Positions 36,963-59,299 of a stretch of DNA of 64,000 nucleotides are shown one piece after another. The stretch covers positions 6,262,001 through 6,326,000 of the forward strand of contig OZ059896.1 in NCBI GenBank assembly GCA_964057225.1. Reading direction: 5' to 3'. The stretch comes from Auanema rhodensis (Eukaryota; Nematoda; Chromadorea; Rhabditida; Rhabditidae). A model generated the notes under the pieces. It did not search any database. It was not told where the DNA came from and worked only from the letters and a program-made list of their open reading frames with translations. The stretch's first letter is position 1, and each line of letters begins with the position of its first letter. The position numbers and the translations under genes are program-made.

Positions 36963-38870
36963 TGTTAAAATCTTTTTAGAAAATAGTTTATTACAAGTTT
37001 ATAATCTTGCTATATTAAAATTAAATTGAATAATTATAACAAAGAGTGAAAATCATATTTGTGAGCTTTGTTGGATTAATTGTGGTTAGATATCATGTTC
37101 GATCTGCTTTTTGTTCCAGCTGCTTAGTCAGCTGATACTTGTAACTGCAATGACATGTAAATTAATAATTTTTTATATTTTCTGCACTAATTCAATGTTT
37201 ATCAATGTTTATCAAATCTTTTTTTCTTTTTTTAAATTTTAGTAGTATTTGATCTTTAGTAATTATAATAAAATAATAATAATTTGAATTTCATCAATGA
37301 ATCTAAGAGCTCAAGCTTAGATTACCAATTGTTTTGTAGGTACTGGGGCCAGAAATCAAACTGACAAATAGCTTGGATGAGGAATGTGAAAGGGAAAATA
37401 TGATAGAGAGATACAGTATTAGTTAGATTAAAAGGTTAAAAGAATAGATTTTTTTCGATTATAAGGAAAATAAAAAGAAAAATGATCAAAAGACAAGCTT
37501 ATTGAGGAGAATCAGAAGAGGATAAAGAGAGGAAGGGTCAAACACTTCATATCGGTATATTCTTACAGTTTTGCCCTTGTTCTGATGATGGTTAACGGTT
37601 TCTTCAGCTCATTCAGCGCTATGTGATCGCATGTCTGTCAGTTGAACTGTCTGTTTGCCTGTCTGTTAGTTCTATCGATTGTGGACAAACGTCGTTAGCC
37701 CGACAACCTATCGAAGCCTCAGATTCAATCCGCATGATGATGGCGGTACTGTGTGTATATATGTGTCTGTGTGTATGGCTTCTTTAACTTCATCTCTCTT
37801 CGTTTACGGTCTCATCGTTGTCTGTCTTCCTGGACAAACAGCAAGAGAGGCATTGATTCAATTGTAGTGCAGACAGAAAGAGAGAAAAAGAAAGGAAATA
37901 AGTGAGAGATATAACGATAGAATACGAAAGAAAATTGAAGAGAAAAGGAAAAAAATGAACAAGAGAATCAGATTGGTAAAGGCAAGGTGAAGCTAAAGCA
38001 CTCTACGTCGTTCGGCCAAGACTTGACCATTCACCCTTTACAGCATTTTTTTCTTCAAATTCTGTAAAAATTTAATTTTATAGATTAATTTTGAATAATT
38101 ATAACTTATTTATATTTCTTATATCTTGTTTTCCATTATACTATACATTTCTTTTGACACGTAAAATGTCAAAAAAAAACTTCAGTCTTCTCTGTTTAAT
38201 ATCATGAAAAGATAATTAAATTTTAACCTATATCTTTTTTTTTATTATATTAAAAAATAATCTTTAGTTCTTATAACGTTGTAAATGTAATATTAATGTA
38301 ATTTTCTTGGCACCTGCTATTAAGTCTTTTTCCCTTCATAGCTGCCTTTTTTTTTAAATAATTTGCTATTTTTTTAATTTCTAATAGTTTGACATTAAGA
38401 TCCTGTTTTTATTTTTTTTTCAATTTAAATTCTTTAAGTTTGAATGAAAATCAAACAATGTTCTGATTATTACAATCAAATTACTAATTGAAAAGCATGT
38501 ACTTGCTAGTAATTCAGATTTTTAATATTCAACATTTAATTCCATTTTTCATCTTCTTTAACATCCAAACTTTTTTTTCTTTTTACAGTTTGTTTATAGA
38601 TATCTAGTTAGCGTTAGATCTTTTGCAAAGAACCGTACATTAAGTATTGAAAACAAAAGATAACAAGATTAAAAGATAATGAATGTAAAACATTATTGTT
38701 GCAGATTGAAAATGATAATTTGAACTCTCATTACATCCTTATATTATATACTTATTTGAAAGAACAAAATATATTTATATAGTTAAATATATTTGCCATC
38801 TCTATAGCTTTATCTATTTTGTTATAATAGTTTTCCAATTTGTAGCAGATTTGCTTGAGACTCATCATAG
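36963..38870. other. Intergenic, no gene recognised
   Basis: AT-rich sequence upstream of the chemoreceptor. A patch at 37570-37870 is less AT-rich and holds a 62-codon open frame at 37679 without family similarity or splice sites. I see nothing else in it. Confidence 0.4.
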
Positions 38871-39209
38871 TCATAATCCGAACAGATGAGCTGCCATCAC
38901 TTCCTTAGTTTCACATGTTTTATAGATAATCTCACTTTCATACTTATATATTTTAATAACCACACAGGAATTTAAAGATATTCTTGATTTTGAACAAAAG
39001 CTAAACGTAAAAATGTCGATAAATACAAAGTCATGGCTTCGAATTATAGAACACGGGAGGGTAACAGAAGTGAAGGGAAATAGAGGATACATACATGTAC
39101 ATATGTATAGATAGATAGCACGAGAGATGCGAAAAAAGAAAAAAAAGTTACATAGAAAGAAGAGAAAAGGAATTGAGAGGAAGAGGGAAAAAGATAGATA
39201 TATAGATAA

Positions 39210-39248
39210 AGAGAGAGAGAGAGTAGAGAGTACAGTGAGAGAGAGAAT

Positions 39249-39281
<33 letters not shown>

Positions 39282-39290
39282 AATAAGATA
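39210..39290. repeat. (GA)n microsatellite
   Basis: GA dinucleotide runs with occasional interruptions (GAGTAGAGAGTACAG). The long antisense open frame here is only Ser/Leu repeat translation. Confidence 0.9.
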
Positions 39291-39950
39291 GGAATACCCT
39301 GTAATATTGTACAATGTCTTATATTTTACCATCCAATCTATTGACAACACGTTTTAAATTTTGCATTACCTTATGACTTTATTGATATTCAGCATTTATC
39401 AAATATCTCCAAATTTTAACAAATCGTTTATTTCTATAATAATATCTTTATCAATTAACATTTCCAATGAAATTAAATGTCTTATCATTGAATTTTATTA
39501 ACATTTTATTAGACGAACATATTTATATGTTTGTATGAATTAATGAAGATACAATTGATTGACAAAATTTCTTATTGATCCTATTTTTTATATTTTAATA
39601 ATTCTTATTTTCGTATTTTAAATTAATTTTATTCTAAAACTTTTAATGTTTTTATATTTATTCTATATTTAAAACCTTTTTCTTTATTTTTATGGTTTCA
39701 TCTTACTTTTTATGGTAAAATCAACTCTTTAAAACCTTTCCTCTTCTTAATACCTTTGCTGATCATTTACATTTACGACCTTTCACATAAATCTATTCTG
39801 AAAAACTTGTATTTCCTCCTGTGCTTTATTTCATATTTCAACATTTTAGTTAAAGAGGTTTGAAGTAAAACTTAATGATGGATTCTATATTCATTCAGTA
39901 AAGTTAACATTTAATCTTTGAAATTAACGATACGATACTTTCTCACATTA

Positions 39951-40046
39951 AGAAAGAGAGAGAAAAGAGAGAGAGTGAGAAAGGGATAGAGAGAGAAAGA
40001 GAGAGATTAAGATTGAGAGAGAAAGAGAGAGAGAGAGAGTGAGGAA
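39951..40046. repeat. Interrupted (GA)n tract
   Basis: Purine-rich GA repeats broken by GTGAGAAAGG and GATTAAGATTGAG segments. Antisense open frames over it are low-complexity only. Confidence 0.85.
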
Positions 40047-43000
40047 GTGATAAACCAGTATTGTGGAGGTAGAGAGGAAATTCAGATTTTGATAATGAAG
40101 AACTAGAGTTAGAATAGAAAAATGGAGAAATGTTGAGATGAGCTTGAAGGAAGGCGGTAGCATCAAAATTTTCAATTTGCTTACGCAAGTCAAACTTGTT
40201 TTTTTTTGTAAAAATTCTCTAATGCTATGTTATCAATAGTGCTCTAGCACATACATATATTTTTATGTTTGCTGTATATTTATTAAATTAATGCTGCTGA
40301 ATCAAATTAAGCTATATTTATAAATATTTTTAAAATAATATTTGTTACTATTATCATTAACTGTATTACTTTTTTGTTAGTCAGAACATGAAATATATTA
40401 GGTTCCTATACACGATCCTGATTTTGCAAACCATTACTCCCAGTATTGGACCGGTTCTGACTTCTATTTTTTGATAACAAGTTTACTTTATTCTTTAACA
40501 ACACATTATTCACATTTTTGCTTGTGAATATAGCTTCTCATTTAAAAAAATGTTTATCATTATAGATATATTCACATATAATATTTAAACTTTTGCAATA
40601 TTTTCTTTATTTTTGAAGAAAATGTCTACAGAAATGATTCAGGTTTTGTTATTATTAATTGAAAATTGAAGATATTTAGCAGAATATTCTTGAAATATCT
40701 GTTTGTAAGTATTTGTTTTCTCTTGATAAGTAAATGAAAAAAACTTTCTTTTACAAAATAATATTTATAAATTATAAGAAAACTATAAGATTTACCTATA
40801 TAACAATAGTAATTACTAAAGATAGTAATGAAACTGCTATCTATTTAAATATATTAATATATTATTTATTTATACAAATTTCTAACAACAACAACAAAAA
40901 AACGTTCCCTGCGATTCAGAATAGCAGTAACAAACAGCTACTACAGCAGAAGCACCGTTAGAATAACAATGCTATCCCCAAAACTTTATTTAGTTTTTTC
41001 TCTGAATTATGTCAGCAATCATTTTTCATCAAGATAATCGAAACATACATAGTATATGTTGTCAATTTTGATGTCCTCATGAAAAAATCATACATTTTCC
41101 CTATCCAATATATATGGAGCATACAGTAGTATGTACGTACATTTTATTCTAGGATATGTTTATAATTCAACTACATCTATTAATCTTTATATAATATTTT
41201 TCATTTCATTTTAACTAATTAAAATATTATTTTTTCCGATATATTATACAATATCAAAATAATGCTATTAGTTAAGCTCAAAGTTATAAGATGAACTATT
41301 ACAGGTTTAGCAAAAATACACGTGTACACATACAATTTGTGACCATGTATTCATATAATTATACTTATTAAATATAAATTTTAATAAAAATATATATTCT
41401 TTATTTTAATTTCCTTTTGTTCTAAAAATATTTTTTGAAAAAAAATTATATATCCATGTTAAAGGAAATGAATAAAAAAACCTTTTTCCCTTTTTATTAA
41501 TGAGAAAATTTATAAACATTTACTAAAAATAAAATGAATAAAATACGTAAATTCATATAAAAGTTATTGTGTAAAATATAATTTGATTGAAAATTGAAAT
41601 ATACTCATTACTATAAACTACATTAACTAAATTTAAAGTAGCAACAAAAACCTAGAAGGTCTTTCTTTGACTACGATTTATGTATGTTGAAACAGGCAAC
41701 TAGGCATATGTATGTATATATGTACATATATGTACATATATAATTCATAGTAACAATATAAATGAAAAGCCAGTTTATTTCTAAGATTATTTGCCTTGAT
41801 AAAAATATTTCACATTTTTTCTGTCTGTAGGCCTACATGCGTGTGATGTATTTATATTATTATATGTTATTGAAAAATTGAAAAAAAGTTTTGTATTTTC
41901 AATTTTTTGTGGAAAAAAAATTTAATATTTTCCTTTTTTTTAACCAAAAAAAGAATTTCTATATATATATTATCTAATTTTATTTTATATAAGTCTAATC
42001 TTTTATAGAAAATAAGGTTAACTCTCTTGAAAGCTTTATGTGAAGGGTATTAGTATATGATACAGCATTGGTAAGTTTGTGATTCTCCTTCATATTCAAT
42101 ACATTATATTTACTTTTATAGTTTCTTAAACAATAATTTAAATACTTTGCTTCATAGTTAGTTTTTATCTGAAAGTGATTCCCATTCAGAATCCTTTTTG
42201 TTTTGTCTTCGATTACTGAACTTCATTTCTTGTAATTCTTTTTTGTCGGATCCAATCGTTTTATTTTCCAAGTATTATAGTTTATTTTTTTCTATAATTT
42301 ATAGCTCATTCTAATTAAGAGTATAACTCTAATTATCTACCTTGCAGCCCCATTTCACCTTGTTGTAGCAACAGCAGTCTCAACAATCGATCGCCCTTTT
42401 CTCTTTTTTCCTTTTCTCTCTGATTCTGTCATCTTCTTCGCCATCTCTAGGTTCTCTGCATTTCAAATCGTGGCAATTTCTATCTACCTGGTTACTAATT
42501 ACTTTTCTCATTTTGGCTTTTTAATTTTTTCAAATGATTTTCATGCTGGATAACAGAAATAGATGCATTCCACTTCTAAAGTCTCAAGTTCGAAATCAAA
42601 CATTATATTACATATTTTGTATTTTCAAAATTGGACAACCAAATATAACAGAAACATGGTATTAAGCTATGGATAACTTGAAAAAAAAACAGACAAAAAT
42701 TATATGCATATATGCAGAGTGGAGGCAAGCTAGAGTGTATATGAATGAATGCAAAAAGCTTATATCATTCTACTACAAGTCAAATTCATTCACTTCTCTT
42801 GTTTCTCTCTTTATTCATTTTTCTCTTTTTCCATTAGTATTTCCTATTTCTCAGTTATACTGTCTTTGTTTCATCTGAAGCTGCGTAACATAAATTGTGA
42901 TCCCGTATCTGCATTTTCTCATATAGTGATAATCCGTTAAGCCGCCAAAAGATAATCCTGCTTTCTTCGCCTCCTTTTTCTGCTGTCCCGCCTTTTCCAA

Positions 43001-43095
43001 TGGCTTCCGATGACGTTTCAGCTTTTCCTGTCAGATCTGTCCAACGGTATCTGCCTAATGATCTCTCTTGCACCCTCTAACTCTCGTTATTCCTT
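40047..43095. other. AT-rich non-coding stretch
   Basis: No exon or RNA gene recognised. A short alternating TATG/TACA tract lies at about 41705-41742. A GC-richer patch at 42940-43075 adjoins the CT repeat that follows and might be a distal 5' exon or enhancer of the gene downstream, but nothing proves that. Confidence 0.35.
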
Positions 43096-43114
43096 TTTTC
43101 TTTCTCTCTCTCCC

Positions 43115-43145
<31 letters not shown>

Positions 43146-43163
43146 TTCTATCTCTCTCTCTTA

Positions 43164-43211
<48 letters not shown>

Positions 43212-43255
43212 CTCTCTCACTCTCTCTCTCACTCTCTCACACTCTCTCTGACTCT
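43096..43255. repeat. (CT)n microsatellite
   Basis: About 160 bp of CT repeats with few interruptions, the longest simple repeat in the window. It is pyrimidine-rich on the plus strand, opposite to the GA tracts at 39-40 kb. Confidence 0.9.
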
Positions 43256-46219
43256 TTTCATGTTACTCTCTACATACATGTACACATATACATCATTACT
43301 CTCTTTCTGAATCTCTCTGTTTATACTTTTTTCTTTCACTCAATTGTCCTCTCCTTCACTCCTTACTCTCTTTCCTCTCATACACTTCCTAAATTGGATA
43401 TTGCCTCCATACTTTCACAACTGACTTTTCGATAACAACAAAGCTCGCTGTTGTGGAAACATGACTATCAAATCCGGAATGGATCCATGGATTATATTTG
43501 TATTTTTTAAATCTTCCGCGGAAAAATATCAATATGAAATTAGATAATTTATTCATACCGTGTCTATCTGTTCATTATTTATGTATTTTTTATTCAAACA
43601 TATTGCTTTCTTTATATACACTTATACCCAAAGAACAGAAAAAAAAACAAAAAAAAAGATTTATGTAAAAAGAGCACTCAGATATATTTTGAGAACATGG
43701 CACGTACTATAGCTTTTTTTCATTTCCAAAACCTTTGTCAGTACATTCACCGCTCAGAAAAATGTAAAAAGATGTTGTTCACAAGTTGCTGATTTCTCTT
43801 TTAGGGCATTATTATCTTATTTTCTAAATTCTTCCTAATTTTTTGGTATTTTCTTCTATTTTTACTAACGTTCATTTCTATTACGAAGCTTTAATCACTT
43901 CCGTTATGCTTTTAGACAAATATGAATCATATAACTAATCAAATCAATTATAACAGAAGTAATAGAATTCTGAAACAAAATAAATCCCTTGACTATATGT
44001 ATAATAATTAAAATATCTTTTTTTAAACTACTTTTGATTGTAGAAAACTCTATATGGTTTGATTATAATACGGATGCTAGATTTTGTATTGTTATTGTGC
44101 GTTATGGCGAGAATGCTATCTATGACGAATGATGATAAATGAATATGAGATTATTCAAATGACCTATTTCATAAACTAAATTCTCATAAAAAGAATAAAA
44201 AGTAACATATTTCTCTGTATAAAACTATATTTCATACGTGTAAGAATTTCGAGGATATAAATATTGCTTTCTATCCCTCAATTCATTGTATGAACATGCA
44301 AAATAATTTTAGAAGCATACAGCATGATTGACCAATTTCTTGGCATACACTGTTTATATGAATTGATGATGCAGTGTTATTAAAAAAACCCGTCTTGAAT
44401 TAATCAGGCATAGATTACATAAGTTTGATACTTTGAACAGGATGTTTTAGTTATATAAAGTATATATTAATTCTCGATGAATCAATCAAATATATTGTAG
44501 CAATCTTGTAATATAAGCAGAATTAGACGATAGTCCAGTTGTTTCAAATATCCAACTGGCTAAACTATTAATATGATACTTATTAATTGGTCAGTCGAAG
44601 TCGATATTAGTAAAGAAAGGACACAGCAGCCATTTTACACATAGCTTCGGACACTTGCTGTTGATACAGAGTGAAAACGTTTAGATAAATGAAAGATGCT
44701 TTTTTGAATATTTTTTTAAAATATTGCATTAAAACTATTACAATTTAAAAACTACGTATATGGTTATTCATTGGCGTATATTCGGTTTAGCAGCAAATGA
44801 TATTTAAAATTTTCCAGCATCCTGATTTTTTATTATTTATTAAATATTTAGTTTCTTGATTTAATGTATTTAATGTTTTTATTCTGAATTAATTTGAAGT
44901 TTGTTGAAAGATGTGACTTCTGATAGGTGTGAAACCCTCAAATATTGCTTTCTGCTGATGATGATACTTCCCTTTCTGCTCATTTCCGCGCCTGTCCATT
45001 TCCGCTCCATCCTTTTATGGATTCTCTCAGTCCTGGTGGCCATAATAGGAATTGGAATAGTACTATTGGATGTGTGTCTTGCTTCTCTCTTTTTCTCTCT
45101 TTCTCGATTTTTCTGATTGTCTTTCTCTCTCTCATCTTCCTCTCTTGCTCTCTTGCTCACTCTCTAGTTTCTTTCCCACCAATTCCCTCTTCATTTCTCA
45201 TTATATTTTTCCTTTCAATTCCTACATTGGTTGGCTTTATACTTTTCTCTCTAGTTTCTTTTGATCCGTGTAATGCAGTTCGGCTTCACATCTTCATCTT
45301 CATACTCATACTCATCATTATCGCTTTCGTCTTTTTCGTCTTCCCTGACTTCTCATCAGCTCATCCAATTGTCTCATAAATAACGGCTCACAAGTGCTGT
45401 TGACTACCTTTTTTCATTGATTCTCTTTCTTTTTCTCGGGCTGTTATCCCTTCTTCTTTGATTTTCTCACATCTTGCTCATCGGATGTTTCTATCTCAAG
45501 TCTATTGTTTCAATCAAATTTCTTGTTCTGCTATGTTGCACATTATGGACTTTTATATGAAGATTTCTTATTTTTCAGAATTGTTCTCCAGTTTTCAACC
45601 GCCATCCAGCAGTATACCCGGTTAGCGTATTTCTTCATTTGTATCTAAACTTGTGCTCATCTTCATTATTTTACAAATAACGGTTACGCAATATATGATT
45701 TCAATTGAAATTTCATGAATAATCGAATTTCTTCATTCAAGCTGCGTTTTCTTTAATGCTAACTTGAATTGGTATATGATATTTCCTTTAATAGATGACA
45801 GCTTTGAATAGTTTCATTCCTCTTTTAAGTTTCATTTTTTGTAGATTTGTAATCATTTTTCATGGAATCAATCGATAGCGATTTAAATATGAGTGACATA
45901 GGTTTTATTTTTTTTGTCATATTTCATCCTTGCTGAAACGAGCAAGCAGTTATTCATTACATGTTTGAATCATAAGCAGTCTTATTAAAATCATTTCAAA
46001 ACGTTTTGTAAAAAGACAGAAAGCAATGATTGAGAGTTTTCAGACACTTCAAGAACAGTTCGCTATATTGTGAAAACTTATATTCGTTTTTTGCTTCATT
46101 TCCTGTTTAAGCTGCCTTCGAATTTGTTTTGTCTGTTCTTCTCTCCCAGTTATTCAGTAGCTAGTAATTCCATTTAGCTTCTTTAGTTAAAATGGGTGAA
46201 TAAAGAGAAGAAGAACATT

Positions 46220-46220
<1 letters not shown>
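43256..46220. other. Non-coding, with a CT-rich segment at 44960-45260
   Basis: AT-rich DNA except for a pyrimidine-rich part (44960-45260) whose open frames are low-complexity Ser/Phe/Leu. No gene recognised. Confidence 0.35.

Positions 46221-46273
<53 letters not shown>
46221..46273. repeat. (AT)n microsatellite
   Basis: More than 50 bp of uninterrupted alternating TA. Confidence 0.95.
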
Positions 46274-46274
<1 letters not shown>

Positions 46275-48899
46275 CAAGTGTGTATATGTAAAATGTTAGG
46301 TAATGAATAAGATAATATTTGCATACATCAGGAAATAGACAAAAGTCTGTTTTATATTGGTTTTTAGTATTTTTCCCACTGTCTACAAGCTCACGAACCC
46401 GTATGATTCTGTCAGACTTCTGCAATTTTCCAATCTTCCGACTCTTGCGTCATATAATATCCGTTCCCATTGCTGCCTCTTCGCCGCAAGCTGTTGATTC
46501 AGCTTTAAAAACACATTTGTTCTACACCCAATAAAGATTTTTCAGATGCGTATCTGATTCTAAAGTCTTGTTGTATTCTGAATAGTTGTTCTCGAATCAC
46601 CTGGTGTATAATTGGTTACTAGGAATAATTAGTCGTTTTGCGCTCGCATTTTTTCTTGGTTTCCTAGGAGAAATTGATCTTTTATTTCCAATTGGAGATG
46701 TATTCAAGAAATATGAGGCTCTTAGTTAGTGCTTGAAACAATGGAAGACGGATTGCCTGTTGCTCAATATCTTCCCATGATGCTAACCTTTCCTAGTCTA
46801 TTAACACTAGAGTGGCCTAAGCATTTAAACTTCTTTTAAACGTAAATTTTGAGAAAAATAACTTTAAAGAAGGAGTGGTTATCTAGACAAACTTATTCTC
46901 TTGAGACAGATCATTTCCTTGGACGCCTTATTCTCATTTTTTCACTTCCAAGACATATGGAGTTTGGAAACCAGCAAGACATAAGTTTCTGACTTAGTAG
47001 TCGGCGAATTACTTCATGCTTATAAGTTTTTACGTTTTTTTCTTTCTTTTTCTTGCAGAAGGCCTACTTGCTTCATATGGCTAGACTCATTATATAATTT
47101 CTTTTCATGCATTTTCTAATAGGACATTTTTTTTCTTTTTACATTTTATTAATCCTGCAATCTTCTTATTTCTGAGATCAAATTAAACAGGGATTTTTCT
47201 GTCGACACTCCGAAAAAATTGATGGTTATTTTTTGCTGTTGACTATTTTATGTTTTCGACCAAATGCTTTAATCGGATCTCTCGTTGACACCTGCACTAC
47301 GTAGGTGTTGATTATGAGATCTTTGCTATGGAAGTGGAAGTTCATTCAAAACCCGCAACCGAAGGTTTTCTACAAATGGTTGAAACTGGAGATGTCGTTG
47401 GGCTTGGCAAGATTTTGTATATTTCTAGCTGTCCGATTCTCTTTATCGGCAATTTCACTGAATTAGACCCGTCTCATAAGCCCTACAACAAGCTGCTTCA
47501 AAAATCTTGAAGCTTGATGTATATAGCGTTTATAATAAGCTGTGTTGCTCTTTAATGCTCAAGAAAATCTAGCATGACCTCCAAATCCATTTTTCAATTT
47601 GTCGCGGATTTGGTCGACTTTCCTGATTCTTATATCTTTCTTTAGAAATTAAATTATAAGTATTTGTCAGCAATAATACTAAAGAAAGATCTTGTTGAAG
47701 TTGTTGGAACACGACTGGTTTGCAAAAATATAAAGAAATTATTTTCTTCTTTCGCATTTTTTCACAAATTATTTATTTCTTCTTGTTTGTTATATTTTCA
47801 ATCTCAACCCAAAGAATTTTGAAATATTTGTTTCTTAAACTGCGTTATCTTCGATGTTCAATCAAATCTAAATGTATATTCATAATATATTTCTTGTTTC
47901 ATTTACCTCCTTTTCATTCACACGCTTAAAAGCATAGCAGATCACAGCAGAGCTTTTACTTTCTTTATTCTAGATGGGTTTCTGTCTGCTTGGCTTGTCA
48001 CCTAGTTAGCAAGCGCGGGAATTTATTCCGTTACTCCTATTACTTCCCACCAGCTCAGCAATGTATTTCAAGAAGAAAGAAGTTTTTTCTTAGAAATTGC
48101 TTTACTCGTGTCCTATTAGCAAGGTAAAGCCCTGTTTTTTGTTTCTAAGACACAGTAGGTCAAGAAGAGGAGATTACATGAAAGCATTTTACTCATTGCT
48201 CCAATACTTTCAAAAGAAAAGGGCGATGCAAATGAAATTGACGTTTTCTGAAATTGTCATATCTTTTTCTGCATGACTTTACGTCATGCAATGTGCTGCC
48301 TAATTGGAATAGCTCACACACATTACACATACATATATATTTTTTTATAACATATATTCTTTTGAAAGTCTGTATGTAGACAAGATCAGCTATTCTCGTG
48401 TTTTAGAGGCTAAAGATGAGCTTATTTCTTTCATTTGTCAATCCGATTCCAGAAAATGGCTCATTTGCTTAATCCCCGATATTATCGTCTTGTTATGCAG
48501 CATATAGCCCTAATTTGGTAAAGTTTTTATGCATATCCTTTCCTCTTTTCAAGCTCAATCTCTGTCGTTTTGAAGGAAGCATACTTTAATTCTATGTGAG
48601 TGCTGAAGATCTTCTCTCTCCTTCGGCTGTTCTCATTGCTCAATTTCTAGACTAATGATTTTTAATATTAAGAACATTTTGTTTCCGGTGGTTGCCTTAG
48701 TTTTACCTGTTATATTTCTGGAAAGATTGTCGATTCGTAGAAATATTTGTCTGTCACCATTGATTTTATTCTGGAGTAATACTCTCAAAAACAAAAGTTG
48801 TCATAAAATTTATATCTGCTTTCGGGTAAACTGAACTTGACTTTCGTTTTACACATTTAATTTTCTTGTTCGTTTTCGTGTTAGCTACTCTTTATGTTC
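46274..48899. other. Non-coding upstream region of calcineurin A
   Basis: Mixed AT-rich sequence. A 60-codon open frame at 47328-47510 has more balanced composition than its neighbours but no family I know. A short GC-richer patch lies at 46380-46500. Either could be an untranslated exon; I cannot support a call. Confidence 0.35.
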
Positions 48900-49560
48900 T
48901 GACTTAGTGACTCTCATTTCTTTCTTCACTCTCCAAAGGAAGGATAGAAAAAGAAGGGAGAAGGATCGATTTCGATTAACTTATTACAGCCGCTGGGTGG
49001 GGGCCTGGAGATGGAAGAGAAAAAGAGAAATAGAAAAGAGAAGAGACATAGGAACATGTAGCATAAAAAGCAGATGGAGAAGCAGAGAGCGTCAGAGAGA
49101 GTTAGAAAAAGTATGCCTTCTCTCGTCTCGCCTCGATCGGAGCTCCTCTGGGCGGACTGCTCGCATTTCTCTTTCACTCTCTTTGTGCCTCCTCCCCCAC
49201 CCCAGATCGCCTCAGGGCACACTGGCTGTTGACTATCGACTGGCCGGCTGAGGGGAGCGGGAAGCGAGCGACTAGAGAAAGTGAGGGAGGCAAATGAGAA
49301 GAGACGAGATAGAGAAATGTCTTTTCTCTCTTTACTCACCTCTATCTCTCTCTCTCCATCTCTTCTCTATCTTTTTTTCTTACATCTATTCCTATGCTCT
49401 CATTCTGTCTCTCTGTCTCTCTATTTTCCGTTTTCTTTTCACGTTTCTCTTTTTCTCTCGTATACAGCCCAGCAGCAGTAGCACAGCAGCAGCTCCGAGC
49501 CCTCCCCCTCGTCGGAGCCGTCGTCAGCCTTTTATCGATATCCACCTAACTCACCTACTC
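48900..49560 (+). promoter_or_regulatory. GC/CpG-rich island upstream of calcineurin A, candidate promoter and 5' UTR exon
   Basis: This is the most GC-rich stretch of the non-coding half of the window. The core at 49120-49280 has many CG dinucleotides (TCTCGCCTCGATCGGAGC, GGGCGGACTGC, GAAGCGAGCGAC), flanked by a purine-rich arm (48940-49110) and a pyrimidine-rich arm (49320-49480). Another GC-rich piece (49465-49530) contains CAGCAGCAG runs. Position about 1.3-1.8 kb upstream of the calcineurin ATG, in an otherwise AT-rich region, suggests a promoter with a non-coding first exon. Open frames on both strands here are compositional. Confidence 0.45.
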
Positions 49561-50780
49561 TCTTATGTTTTCTTCTCATTCCTTATTTCCTTTTCTATCT
49601 CATGACTTCTCCATTGCTAATTTTTTATTCTTTTATATATTTTTCCTTAAAGAGCACAAATAATTTCTTATTTTCAGCTTGTCCTCTCCCTAACAAACCG
49701 GGTGATCGGTTAAAGTTAGACTTAACTTCATTTGTCAATCGTTAATTCTTTTTTTTTTATAATATAACAATTTAAGATCATTCACTTAGTAGTGTATAAG
49801 TGTTTTCTTTTTGCTATTTTTCCTTTATTTACTATTTTAAACCAGTTACATGGCGTTTATCATCGATTTACGAAACATACAATTTGATTTTGCCACGAAT
49901 GTTTTTGTTTTAAATTCTTATTAGTTTAAGATATATCTTCAGTTTTAGCACTTTAATTCTGTATTGTTCTCCAATGATTTGCAAAAACTATTCTCCTAAA
50001 AACACCTGCGCGCTTTGGTAAGGTTGAGTATTTATTTGTCCTTCCTCCTGCGAATCTTGGTGAAACTGTATAGGAATAGTGTCTGCTTAGAATGTGCAAG
50101 TTTTTAATATTGTATTCCTGTTCAATTAGCTGTTTTTATTGATTTCTAGATGTTTAGAACTTTGATACCATAAGCTCTGTTTGTTTTTCATATAATTTCA
50201 GCTTCTTATTCAACTTATTACCTATATCTAATTGGTGTACAATAATAGTTTATACTTCAAGTTTTATTTATATAATCCTTGTTAAATTATCAAAATGTGG
50301 TATTCATCATGTTTCATACATTCACTATACATTTATGACGTTTTTTCTTTACCGTAGTTTATAGTTTCATAGATGTATTTAACTATTGATTAGTTATCTA
50401 ATTATCTATCTATTGATTCAAAGCATATTGTAATTTATTTTTTAGTTTGGATGAATAATTTAGATATCGAAAATGCTGCTATGCTTTTATAGCAAGCGCT
50501 CTGATCATACCATTTTCCGCCCATTTCCTTATCAACTTATACAGCTGCAATCTTTTTTGTGTGTCTTGCTCACCTGAATTATATCCGTCAAATCTAGACT
50601 TTTGCTCAGTTTTTTCTCATTCTTTTGTTTTTATTTATTTATGCTCTTGTTATTGATTGATTTGTTCAACTTATTTTTCTGATTTCTGGACTTTATAGGT
50701 CAGTGATCCGTGTGTTATGCAGTTGAGCTGAGCATCAACCACGGGTACCAGACGAGCATTCAACATCATTTGCTACTTCA
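49561..50780. other. Region between GC island and calcineurin A start
   Basis: AT-rich, no coding signal until the exon around the ATG. CTTTATAG at 50691-50698 is a likely acceptor for the 5' UTR part of the first coding exon, so much of this stretch is probably a 5' UTR intron or outron. Confidence 0.45.

Positions 50781-59299
<8,519 letters not shown>

Noticed and set aside
38871-39350. 159-codon minus-strand frame rich in Ser/Leu
   Set aside because: Its core is translation of the GA microsatellite; the ends are unremarkable AT-rich sequence.
46396-46403. AACCCGTA, the miR-100 family seed
   Set aside because: No partner arm around it and no match beyond the seed.
47328-47510. 60-codon open frame with fairly normal composition
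   Set aside because: No known family, no splice sites in phase; left as unannotated.
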